Source of the DNA: Pseudomonadota bacterium
GTDB taxonomy: Bacteria; Pseudomonadota; Gammaproteobacteria; Pseudomonadales; Halieaceae
Direction: 5' to 3'
DNA: 15,978 nucleotides
NCBI GenBank assembly: GCA_030591305.1
Contig: JAUVBI010000042.1
Coordinates: 1-15,978 of the forward strand
A program made the position numbers and the translations under genes. Of this stretch, positions 6,992 to 13,965 are shown piece by piece. The notes beneath the pieces were generated by a model. It saw only the letters and a program-made list of their open reading frames with translations. It had not been told where the DNA came from and did not search any database. Every line of letters begins with the position of its first letter. Position 1 is the stretch's first letter.

Positions 6992-7654
6992 TTAACCCAA
7001 ATACTTAAGGGCTTCTTCCATTTTTGCCAGCGCATCGGCATAGGCTGACCGGGCGAGCTTTATTTTGTCCTGTGTAGATGTCTGGTCGTCCAGATTTTGA
7101 GTGGAGTCGAGGGCGTAATGCCCCCAGCGATAGCGGGCGATCAATATATCTGCCATCAGGTTGATGACGATGCCATTGTAGGGGACCCCGTCCAGATCCA
7201 TCTCATCGCCAGATAGGATTCTCTGGATACCTTCAATGGCAAGCTCCAGGTCGTTGTGTGTACTGAGCAGAGATTTTTCCAGTGTCTGACGTGCGTTTGC
7301 TGCGTCTCCCGAGTTCGCCAGAACCAGCTTCAGCATAAACTCGGCCTGCATACGCAATTCTACCTCGTCATCGTTACTCAGCCACTGCCTTAAGATCATT
7401 GTTCCCTTGGCCGTTATGGTGTAGACCGTGCGATTGCGGCCATTCAGCTTTTCTTTCTTTTCACTGACCAGTTCGTGGTGCAGGAGCTTCTTAGGCTCCG
7501 TGTATACATGGCTTTCCACTCGGGGCCAGTACACGCGAATCGCGCTGTATTGCATCTGAGTATTGAGCTCGTAGGCTGACTGGGGTTTGCGTGCCAGTAG
7601 CCCGAGCAGGGCGTAGGAGGTTGCTGTGAGCTTTGGGAGTTTGGTAGATGGCAT
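6992..7654 (-). CDS. PadR-family transcriptional regulator
   Basis: The 220-aa product has a PadR winged helix at about 8-85 (LTATSYALLGLLARKPQSAYEL, then WPRVESHVYTEPKKLLHHELV and the wing GRNRTVYTITAKG) and a helical C-terminal dimerisation domain (about 95-185). PadR proteins are mostly repressors released by small aromatic or other ligands. It is divergent from the TonB receptor gene and precedes the M48 protease. The gap holds two similar operator-like sites, one of which overlaps the region just before its own start, so autoregulation and control of the receptor are likely. The start is uncertain: ATG 7654 gives the usual N-terminus, with GGAG 12 nt upstream inside the dyad, while ATG 7672 would add six residues and lies within the dyad. 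Confidence 0.88.
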   Translation of the reverse strand: MPSTKLPKLTATSYALLGLLARKPQSAYELNTQMQYSAIRVYWPRVESHVYTEPKKLLHHELVSEKKEKLNGRNRTVYTITAKGTMILRQWLSNDDEVELRMQAEFMLKLVLANSGDAANARQTLEKSLLSTHNDLELAIEGIQRILSGDEMDLDGVPYNGIVINLMADILIARYRWGHYALDSTQNLDDQTSTQDKIKLARSAYADALAKMEEALKYLG

Positions 7655-7664
7655 GACTTGACTA

Positions 7665-7681
7665 TACTCCATTTCGGAGTA
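7665..7681. promoter_or_regulatory. Operator-like dyad, site 1 (PadR gene side)
   Basis: TACTCC-ATTTC-GGAGTA is a perfect 6-bp-arm inverted repeat with a 5-base spacer. It lies 11 to 27 bases before the chosen PadR start on the minus strand, so it would cover the 5' leader and the only Shine-Dalgarno-like GGAG. A related site occurs 39 bases to the right. PadR-type dimers bind dyads, so this is a good candidate for autoregulation. Confidence 0.6.
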
Positions 7682-7703
7682 CTATTGCGAAGTAAAATAT
7701 CAA

Positions 7704-7720
7704 TACTCCAATTTAGAGCA
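7704..7720. promoter_or_regulatory. Operator-like dyad, site 2 (TonB receptor side)
   Basis: TACTCC-AATTT-AGAGCA has the same layout as site 1: the left half is identical, the spacer is also 5 bases, and the right half matches GGAGTA at 4 of 6 positions. It ends 18 bases before the receptor start codon, so a bound protein would block its promoter or leader. Confidence 0.5.
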
Positions 7721-7738
7721 TAAGAACGGGAGAGTCCT

Positions 7739-10000
7739 ATGAGTAAAATGAACGTGTTGGTAAAGGCTGTTGCGAAGGCGACAGTAGTAGCGAGTCCGGC
7801 TTTCATGGCCCTGGCTCTGACGACAAGCCCGGCCTGGGGCCAATTAGATGAAATTGTGGTAACGGCACAAAAGGTGTCCTCCTCTCTGCAGGACACGCCC
7901 ATCGCAATTACAGCGTTCACTTCGGATTCCCTAGAGGCAATAGGCGCCTCTAATGCAACTGATATCGGTGAGTATGCGCCCAATGTGACTATCGTCCCCA
8001 CCTTCGGCAGCGCGGGAAATATCCGTACCAGTATTCGCGGGGTCAGTACCGGTGAGCCGTCTCTCACCATCGATCCCAAGGTGGGTATGTATATAGACGG
8101 TGCCTACATTGCGCGAAATGCCGGTGCGGTGTTCGATATTGTTGACATCGAGCGAGTTGAGATTTTGCGCGGACCCCAGGGAACCCTGTGGGGCAAAAAT
8201 ACAACCGGTGGCGCAATCAACATCATTACCAAGAAGCCCGCTGGTGAGTTCGCTTTCAAACAGGCCCTGACCTTTGGCAGCTTTGGCGAATTTCGCTCGC
8301 AGACATCGGTTGATACCCCCACGGCTGCTGGTTTCAGTGCCAAGGTGTCCTATATGATCAAGGACTATGACGGCTGGGCTACCAACAGGAACCCTGCGGG
8401 TGAGAAAGACCTGGGCAGCGAGGACACCGATGCCTACCGTATCGCCCTGCGCTGGGAAGCCGGTGACAATTTCATGGCAGATTATAGCTACGACAACAGC
8501 GATATCGAAGCTGTTCCCATGCCTCTGCAAATTACCCACGTAGGCCCCGGTGCTACCGACCCCGGTATTATAGGTTCCTATAATCTGCAAACTGCAGTAT
8601 TTAGTGGCGGCTATAATCCCCTGGTGCAAATGCTGTCTATTGTTGAGCCCAAAAAGCGGGTAGAGCGATTCGACCTGGATGGCAACAGTAAGGAAAAAAC
8701 AGAAGTGACGGGACACAACCTGACGCTGCAGTGGGACATCGATGTGATGCAGATCAAATCCATCACCTCATACCGCGACTACGAATCAAGCTTGTCTAGC
8801 AATGACCTGGATGGCGGCGCGTGGCAAACGGATGACGGTGTGGCCACCCCCATGTTTCACGCAGCCAATACCAAGGAGCAGGACCAGTTTTCCCAGGAGT
8901 TCCAGTTTATTGGCTCGGCTCTTAACGACAAGTTGGATTATGTAGCGGGACTGTTCTATTTCGAGGAAAAAGGTAAAGAGATTAACCCCTGGAATGCCAT
9001 GTTCTATGTGCCCGGTACGCCTGTCTTACTGGGTGGCCTGGGTGCTGCTGCGGGAACCTGGTACAGCATGGAGAGCGAGTCCAAAGCGGTCTACGGCCAG
9101 ATGAAGTATTATATCAACGAGCAATGGGATGTCACTCTGGGCCTGCGTTATACACAGGACGATAAGGAAGTTACCCTGCTGGACGAAGACCCACGCCTCG
9201 ATGGGCCGCACACCGCAAAGGATGACTGGAGTGAGTTTACCACTGACCTGATTGTGGGCTACCAACTTAATGATGATATCAGCTTCTACGGCAAGCGCGC
9301 CGAGGGCTATAACGCGGGTGTATTCAGCATTGGTGCTCTCAATCACATGGATTACACGGACTTTACCGTGTTTGATACACCCGCCGACCCGGAAGAAACG
9401 ACATCCTGGGAACTGGGTATGAAGTCAGAGTGGTTGGACAAGAGCCTGCGCTTTAATATCGCCGTTTTTTACAACGACAACGAAAACCTGCAAATTACCG
9501 AGTTTGTAGAGGGTGTTCGTACCGTGCGCAACTCTGGCGAGAACACCACCAAGGGTTTTGAGGTTGATTTTGTTGCCTTGCTGCCTGCCAACTTTAGTGT
9601 CGAAGGGTCTTACGGTTACCGCAAGACAGATTTTGACGGCGATAACGGCCGTGCCGATGGCAAGAGCACCGGCGTTGTGAGCCTGGCCTACAACCTGCCC
9701 ATGGACTGGGCGTACCTGGATGCCCGCTTTGATACAACTTACACCGACGCGGAGAATTTCTCTTCCAGCCCCTACGGCAATTCCGAGTCTCGTACATTGT
9801 TTAACGCCAGGGTGGGTCTGTCAGAAATCATGCTGGGTGATGCTGGCAGCATGCGCGTTGCACTATGGGGGAAAAACCTGTCAGACGAAGAATACAAACT
9901 GTACGGTGCGGATCTGGGTGTTAATCAGGGTCTGGGCTATGCCGGTAATTCTTTCGGTGCACCCCGTAGCTACGGCGTAGACTTTATTTACGAGTATTAA
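7739..10000 (+). CDS. TonB-dependent outer-membrane receptor
   Basis: This is an energised gated beta-barrel that imports a scarce large substrate across the outer membrane using TonB/ExbBD. The 753-aa precursor has a signal peptide (cleavage expected after SPAWG, about residue 34), then at once the TonB box DEIVVTAQK (37-45), and a plug domain to about 165 with TDIGEYAPNVTI, SIRGVS, YIDGAYI, IERVEILRGPQGTLWGKN and GGAINIITKKP. A 22-strand barrel with aromatic-ended strands fills the rest, with family signatures such as GLRYTQDDKE and TTSWELGMKSEWLD; the protein ends in Tyr. The length is at the compact end and there is no N-terminal signalling extension, so it is not a FecA-type transducer. 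The substrate is not evident: similar receptors import siderophores, but also organic substrates in marine gammaproteobacteria. GGGAG stands 6 nt before the ATG. Two PadR-type sites lie upstream. Confidence 0.95.
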   Translation: MSKMNVLVKAVAKATVVASPAFMALALTTSPAWGQLDEIVVTAQKVSSSLQDTPIAITAFTSDSLEAIGASNATDIGEYAPNVTIVPTFGSAGNIRTSIRGVSTGEPSLTIDPKVGMYIDGAYIARNAGAVFDIVDIERVEILRGPQGTLWGKNTTGGAINIITKKPAGEFAFKQALTFGSFGEFRSQTSVDTPTAAGFSAKVSYMIKDYDGWATNRNPAGEKDLGSEDTDAYRIALRWEAGDNFMADYSYDNSDIEAVPMPLQITHVGPGATDPGIIGSYNLQTAVFSGGYNPLVQMLSIVEPKKRVERFDLDGNSKEKTEVTGHNLTLQWDIDVMQIKSITSYRDYESSLSSNDLDGGAWQTDDGVATPMFHAANTKEQDQFSQEFQFIGSALNDKLDYVAGLFYFEEKGKEINPWNAMFYVPGTPVLLGGLGAAAGTWYSMESESKAVYGQMKYYINEQWDVTLGLRYTQDDKEVTLLDEDPRLDGPHTAKDDWSEFTTDLIVGYQLNDDISFYGKRAEGYNAGVFSIGALNHMDYTDFTVFDTPADPEETTSWELGMKSEWLDKSLRFNIAVFYNDNENLQITEFVEGVRTVRNSGENTTKGFEVDFVALLPANFSVEGSYGYRKTDFDGDNGRADGKSTGVVSLAYNLPMDWAYLDARFDTTYTDAENFSSSPYGNSESRTLFNARVGLSEIMLGDAGSMRVALWGKNLSDEEYKLYGADLGVNQGLGYAGNSFGAPRSYGVDFIYEY

Positions 10001-10014
10001 AGTCCTGGGGTCGC

Positions 10015-10184
10015 CCCAAATGGTGCTTGTTTAAGCTGTCGTTTTGGGCCGAGCTGGTATTGCCTGGCTGGACACGCCGTGAATCCATCCATGGAGGCTC
10101 GCTGCAGCCATCCGTGGCTGCAGACGGTCCTGCCAGGCAATACCAGCCCAGCCCTTCACTTAGCTTAAACAAGCACCATTTGGG
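10015..10184. repeat. 170-bp nested inverted-repeat element between receptor and acylase genes
   Basis: The outer arms 10015-10037 and 10162-10184 are perfectly complementary over 23 bp (cccaaatggtgc end). The inner arms 10053-10068 and 10132-10147 pair perfectly over 16 bp (ctggtattgcctggc core), with partial pairing between the two sets. At the centre is a further hairpin, ctgcagcca (10102-10110) with tggctgcag (10115-10123), loop TCCG. The interior (gacacgccgtgaatccatcc onward) resembles, as I recall it, an intergenic repeat common in pseudomonads and marine gammaproteobacteria; this needs a search. The ends and non-coding content suggest a MITE-like or REP-like element. It nearly fills the 204-bp gap and ends 8 bases before the Shine-Dalgarno of the acylase. 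Confidence 0.85.
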
Positions 10185-10204
10185 ACTGTGGCAGGGTATT
10201 TATT

Positions 10205-12601
10205 ATGAAAAAATTCTTTCTGGTTCTCTCGGTGTTAGTCATCGCTGTAGTATTAATCCTCCCCAGGCTGGATACGTACCAACGCGAGGGAACACTCACT
10301 CTCTCCTCGTTGCAGGCGCCGGTCAAGGTGCTGCGGGATGATGCTGGTGTGCCCTACGTGTATGCCGATTCGCTGGATGACGCGCTGACCGCCCAGGGCT
10401 TTTTGCATGCCCAGGAACGTACTTTTCAGATGGAGCTGTACAAATATCTGGCGCATGGTCGTCTGGCGGAGTTTATTGGTGAGCGCGGCATTAAAAATGA
10501 CCGCATTATTCGCCTGCTGGACCTCACGGGCTTTGCCAAAGAGCAGGTGGAGCAAATCAGTGATGAGGAGAGAAATTACCTGCAGCGTTACCTGAACGGC
10601 GTGAATGCTTTTTTTGCGGATCGGGAAGACGAATACCCCCTGATGTTTTCTGTGATGGGCCACACACCGGTGCAGTGGACGCTGGAAGATATTCTGGCCA
10701 TCCAGTATTTTCGTATCTGGAGCAGTTCGGTGAACTGGCGTCAGGAGTTATTGACCCTGCAGTTGATCGATAAATTTGGCCCTGAGCGCGCTCACCAGTT
10801 GCGTCCGCTGACTATTAATCCCGATGATCCGGCGACGGAGTTCGATGCAGAACCTGTGCAGCTTGCCTCGCTGGACTTACAATTCGATGACAGCCTTATA
10901 AGTGACTATCAGCCGCGCTATGCCATGGGCAGTAATGCCTGGGCCAGTGACGGCGACAAGTCGGCCAATGGAGCGCCGATTCTATCCAACGACCCTCATC
11001 TGGATGCGCGCCACTTGCCGGGCTTCTGGTACCCGATGGGTATCGTGACGCCGGAGCTGCGCGCAGTTGGCACAGCCGCTCCCGGTGGCCCTGGTCTGGG
11101 AGTAGGGCGAAATGTTCATGTTGCCTGGGGCGCTACCAACGGTTACTCCGATATGGTGGACCTGTATATCGAGAGGCTGGACCCGGAAAATGAGTTGAAC
11201 TACAAGCAGGGTGATCAATCTCTGCCATTTGTAATGCGCACCGCAGAACTGCTCATTCGAGACAGGGAGGCCGCAAGTGGATTTCGCACCGAGACCATGC
11301 AGATACGGGAAACAATACGCGGCCCGATTATTTCAGACCACGGCATGAGTCTGGCTGAGGGCAAGCTGTTGTCCATGCGCTGGTCTGTGCCAGAGTATGT
11401 GGGCCCCGATTCGGGAAACCGCGAGTTGTTATTGGCACGGTCCGTTGACGAAGCCCTGACGGCCATTGGCAAAACGACTACCCCCCTGAACTATATCGTT
11501 GTGGATACCGCTGGAAATGTAGCCCGCATGGCGTCCGGCGTTGTGCCAATTCGCAGCCGCGGCAATGGCCTGGTACCGCTGGTTCCCACCGAGCAGGACA
11601 ACTGGCTGGGCCGTATTCCACCCGAAGAAATGCCCCTGCAGTTAAACCCCGCCAAGGGCTGGGTGGGCTCGGCGAACCATCGGGTCACCAAAGCGGACTA
11701 TCCCTACGAGTACTCCACGCACTTTGCAGGTTCCTGGCGTTACCGGCGGTTGATGGAGCTCTTTGAAAAACCGGTGATAAGTGCCGACGATCACTGGACG
11801 TTTAATCTGGATATCAAAAACCTGCTGGCACAGCGCATGCTGCCGGCCATCATTACAGCCTTCGAAGCGGAGGAAGAACTTCAGCCGCTGGCAAAGGAGC
11901 TGGCCGCCTGGGACTTACTGGATGACAAGGACGAAACCGCACCGCTGATATTCCAGACTGTGCTGCGCCACTTCGCCATCGAGACTTTTTCTGATGATAT
12001 GGATGAGTCCCTGTTAATGGCCTACCTGAATCAAACCTACTATTGGCAGGAGCGCGTACTGCGTTGGTACGAACAGGACGGCAGCCCCTGGTTTGACGAT
12101 ACACGTACCGAGCAAATTGAAGACAGGGACGACATCATCATCAGGGCAGGGCGCGCGGCACTGACAGAGCTGAATGCAGACTGGGGTGAAGACAGTTCAA
12201 GCTGGCGCTGGGGTGATGCCCACATCGTTACGTTCTTTCATCCCTTTATACCCGGCAAAGATGCCGCTAAGTGGATTGGTGGTGGCGAACACGCCATGAG
12301 TGGCTCGGGCGAAACTTTGATGCGAGGGTTGTATATGTTCGACAAACCCTATGAAGTCAAAGTCATCGATTCTATGCGCATCATTATCGATATGTCCGAT
12401 AGTGAAAAAGTGGAAGCCCACTTCCCGGGCGGTGCCAGCGAGCGTTGGTTCGACCCCTGGAACAAGAACTTCCTGGACAGTTGGTTGAGTGGCGAGAAGC
12501 GTTACTGGTGGTTTAGTGACGAGGCCATTAATGAACATGCACAATACGAACTGAGGCTACAACCATTGGCTGTAGTAGCAACTACCTTGCCTGATAAGTG
12601 A
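10205..12601 (+). CDS. Penicillin acylase family N-terminal nucleophile amidohydrolase
   Basis: The enzyme cleaves an amide bond to an acyl group; family members act on penicillins, acyl-homoserine lactones, aculeacin or other N-acyl compounds. The 798-aa precursor has one N-terminal hydrophobic segment (about 4-20), so it is exported or membrane-anchored. The alpha chain carries DDAGVPYVYADSLDDALTAQ, GFLHAQERTFQMEL and GRLAEFIGE. Autocleavage is expected before Ser243 in MGSNAWA, which would become the beta-chain nucleophile; it is followed by GAPILSNDPHL and the substrate-side GTAAPGGPGLGVGRN.HVAWGATNGYSDMVDLY. NYIVVDTAGNVA and GWVGSANHR are also family-typical. All key elements are intact. 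AGGG lies 8 nt before the ATG. It is co-directional with the TonB receptor and may hydrolyse what that receptor imports, but the inverted repeat between them makes one transcript uncertain. Quorum-signal degradation is possible but unproven. Confidence 0.92.
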   Translation: MKKFFLVLSVLVIAVVLILPRLDTYQREGTLTLSSLQAPVKVLRDDAGVPYVYADSLDDALTAQGFLHAQERTFQMELYKYLAHGRLAEFIGERGIKNDRIIRLLDLTGFAKEQVEQISDEERNYLQRYLNGVNAFFADREDEYPLMFSVMGHTPVQWTLEDILAIQYFRIWSSSVNWRQELLTLQLIDKFGPERAHQLRPLTINPDDPATEFDAEPVQLASLDLQFDDSLISDYQPRYAMGSNAWASDGDKSANGAPILSNDPHLDARHLPGFWYPMGIVTPELRAVGTAAPGGPGLGVGRNVHVAWGATNGYSDMVDLYIERLDPENELNYKQGDQSLPFVMRTAELLIRDREAASGFRTETMQIRETIRGPIISDHGMSLAEGKLLSMRWSVPEYVGPDSGNRELLLARSVDEALTAIGKTTTPLNYIVVDTAGNVARMASGVVPIRSRGNGLVPLVPTEQDNWLGRIPPEEMPLQLNPAKGWVGSANHRVTKADYPYEYSTHFAGSWRYRRLMELFEKPVISADDHWTFNLDIKNLLAQRMLPAIITAFEAEEELQPLAKELAAWDLLDDKDETAPLIFQTVLRHFAIETFSDDMDESLLMAYLNQTYYWQERVLRWYEQDGSPWFDDTRTEQIEDRDDIIIRAGRAALTELNADWGEDSSSWRWGDAHIVTFFHPFIPGKDAAKWIGGGEHAMSGSGETLMRGLYMFDKPYEVKVIDSMRIIIDMSDSEKVEAHFPGGASERWFDPWNKNFLDSWLSGEKRYWWFSDEAINEHAQYELRLQPLAVVATTLPDK

Positions 12602-12607
12602 TACCTG

Positions 12608-12883
12608 TTACTTGGACGTAATCAGGACCTTGCCGTTTTTCTGGGCAATGCATCTCACTTTTTTCTTGTTTTTTCTGACTTTGAGGTCCACGTAGTAGCC
12701 TCTCTTGTTATACTTTCTTACATCTGAGATAGCGGTCGCTGAACTATACCTTTCTTGTGCTTCATTTATGCAAGTCTCAGCTGCGGCTTGTTTTGCAGCC
12801 TCGATTTTAGCATCGTCATCAGCGATGCTAACCGTCGATAAGCAAACAAGAGCAACTGGAATAAGAAATCGGAAAGCCTTCAT
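12608..12883 (-). CDS. Small secreted basic protein of unknown function
   Basis: I do not recognise the family. The 91-aa product has a good signal peptide (MKAFRFLIPVALVCLSTVSIA, cleavage before DDD). The mature part is an acidic-to-Ala-rich helix (DDDAKIEAAKQAAAETC), then a strongly basic C-terminal half, VRKYNKRGYYVDLKV and RKNKKKVRC, likely beta-strands. Its two mature cysteines (Cys38 and Cys78) could form a periplasmic disulfide. The ATG at 12883 is preceded by GAGGAG with about 8 nt spacing and gives the signal peptide; a longer in-frame start reads antisense into the MarR relic. It is convergent with the acylase, with only 6 bases between stops, and borders the MarR remnant, so its promoter now lies in relic sequence. 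Confidence 0.8.
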   Translation of the reverse strand: MKAFRFLIPVALVCLSTVSIADDDAKIEAAKQAAAETCINEAQERYSSATAISDVRKYNKRGYYVDLKVRKNKKKVRCIAQKNGKVLITSK

Positions 12884-12903
12884 GTGCAATATCTCCTCAA
12901 CTA

Positions 12904-13137
12904 ATGGGGTGCCCTCAGGTTGACCGGCTGGAAAAGGATCAGTGGCTGGAACGCAGGGATGATCCAGCCGATAGACGTGCAAAGCGTGTGTTTCTCACGC
13001 CAAAATCTTCGCCGGTATTTGACCTGCTCGAGCAGGTTGTCAGTGATATTGGTGACCTTGCAACTGACGGGTTCAGCGATAAAGAGCGCCGTGAGTTTCT
13101 GGCTCTCCTATTACTCCACGAAGCTGAAACGTTGTAA
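12904..13137 (+). pseudogene. MarR-family regulator, 5'-truncated remnant
   Basis: The open frame encodes the C-terminal half of a MarR regulator: QVDRLEKDQWLERRDDPADRR and AKRVFLTPK are the recognition-helix end and the beta-wing, and the rest is the C-terminal dimer helix ending HEAETL. MarR proteins are about 140-160 aa, so the first 70 or so residues, including helices 1-3 and most of the helix-turn-helix, are absent. Similarity begins abruptly just after 12910, and the codons before it belong to the leader of the small secreted-protein gene on the other strand. No Shine-Dalgarno precedes the ATG. It cannot bind DNA as it stands. Its 3' end overlaps the CYP153 relic tail to tail by 27 bases. 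Confidence 0.82.
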
Positions 13138-13848
13138 TATTTCCTCCCATAATATGCGCAGCTGCATTTCGGCCAGGCGATTACCCATGCAACGATGTAT
13201 GCCAAAGCCGAATGACAAGTGATGGCGAGGATTCTTGCGGTCGTGCCAGAGACGGGTAAAGGTCTCTGCACCGTCCATCAGGCCTATCATTCGCTCCTCT
13301 TCATCGACGTTTCCGCCGACCAGTTGCGGTGAGCCTGTAGCGAGGTCTGACCAGTAAGTTAGTTTGTGGCGCTCCTCAAAAGGAAAATCAAACAGCGTGG
13401 CCAGCATTTGAGTAGTTAAATTAATGGAGACTTCGTCCACCCAGTTAAAGATTTCACCCAGGGGTAAGTTGTCCAGTATATCTACAACCCGCGAGCGAAT
13501 CAGCGATTCCATCTGGGCCAGGTTTTGGGGTGCCACAACCGGTTGAGCGGCGCGGCGCTGTAGGTCATGTTTTGGGGGATCCATTGCAATAAACATATCA
13601 ACAGGAAGATCTTCCTCCCGATCACCTATTACAATGGTGGGCTCAGAGGAAAATGCTTCGTGGTTACTGTCTACTGCCATAGCTTCCTTGAAGCAAGTCA
13701 CTGACCAAAATGGCCCAAAGGGGCTATTGGGCTGATAATGAATCGGGTCTTCTTTTTATAAGCGCTCGAAGTAGGGACGCCATACGTCCTCTTTGTAAAG
13801 GCGACTATCACTGAGGTCATACTGATCAAGGGGGGTTATTTTTGGCAT
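13111..13848 (-). pseudogene. CYP153-type cytochrome P450 alkane hydroxylase, disrupted
   Basis: Intact CYP153 enzymes hydroxylate the terminal carbon of medium-chain alkanes using ferredoxin and its reductase. Here the frame starts at ATG 13848 (AAGGA 9 nt upstream) with MPKITPLDQYDLSDSRLYKE and PYFERL, then meets an in-frame TAA at codon 31 (13756-13758) where homologues usually have Arg. It continues in the same frame with KEDPIHYQPNSPFGPFWSV, FSSEPTIVIGD, FIAMDPPKHDLQRRAAQPV, FNWVDEVSINLTTQMLATLF and TFTRLWHDR. It then jumps at about 13231-13245 directly to RKNPRHHLSFGFGIHRCMGN (heme Cys codon at 13189-13191). The I-helix, ExxR and everything between (about 200 codons) are missing without loss of frame, and the C-terminus stops early at RFSFVE. 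About 245 of the usual 450-470 codons remain. It cannot encode an active P450. Confidence 0.92.
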
Positions 13849-13905
13849 AAATTATTGTCCTTATAGTTAGCGCTAGCCACTTTACGGGTTGCTATAGTCC
13901 GTGCA

Positions 13906-13943
13906 ATGTCATTTGTTGACATCCTGCATGTCATCAGTGGACA
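13906..13943. promoter_or_regulatory. Two direct 16-bp repeats upstream of the CYP153 relic (activator-site candidate)
   Basis: ATGTCATTTGTTGACA (13906-13921) and ATGTCATCAGTGGACA (13928-13943) match at 13 of 16 positions and are spaced 22 bp apart, two helical turns, on one face of the helix. They lie about 58 to 95 bases upstream of the P450 start on its strand, where AraC-type activators commonly bind as direct repeats. The TGTCAT core also appears before alkB (15024-15029). The regulator at 13966-14985 is the natural candidate. Confidence 0.5.
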
Positions 13944-13965
13944 AATTTCTCCTATCGGGTAGCGC

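Noticed and set aside
6169..7041. Longer M48 protein start at 7041
   Set aside because: It would overlap the PadR gene by 50 bases and bury the lipoprotein signal peptide behind 20 basic residues.
7444..8079. 211-codon minus-strand open frame spanning the PadR gene start and the receptor gene
   Set aside because: It is antisense to the receptor signal peptide and plug and to PadR in another frame; both real genes have clear family motifs.
7931..8716. 261-codon minus-strand open frame inside the TonB receptor gene
   Set aside because: It is a shadow of the receptor codons; no recognisable domain and no start signal.
10007..10017. GGGG-TCG-CCCC hairpin after the TonB receptor stop as a rho-independent terminator
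   Set aside because: It is followed by AAATGG on the plus strand and has no T-run on either strand; the stem is only 4 bp.
10027..10341. Open frame of 104 codons on the plus strand
   Set aside because: It runs through the inverted repeat and then the acylase gene in another frame; no Shine-Dalgarno and no family features.
12920..13222. 100-codon plus-strand open frame across the MarR and P450 remnants
   Set aside because: It is in a different frame from the recognisable MarR codons and is antisense to P450 codons with the heme motif.
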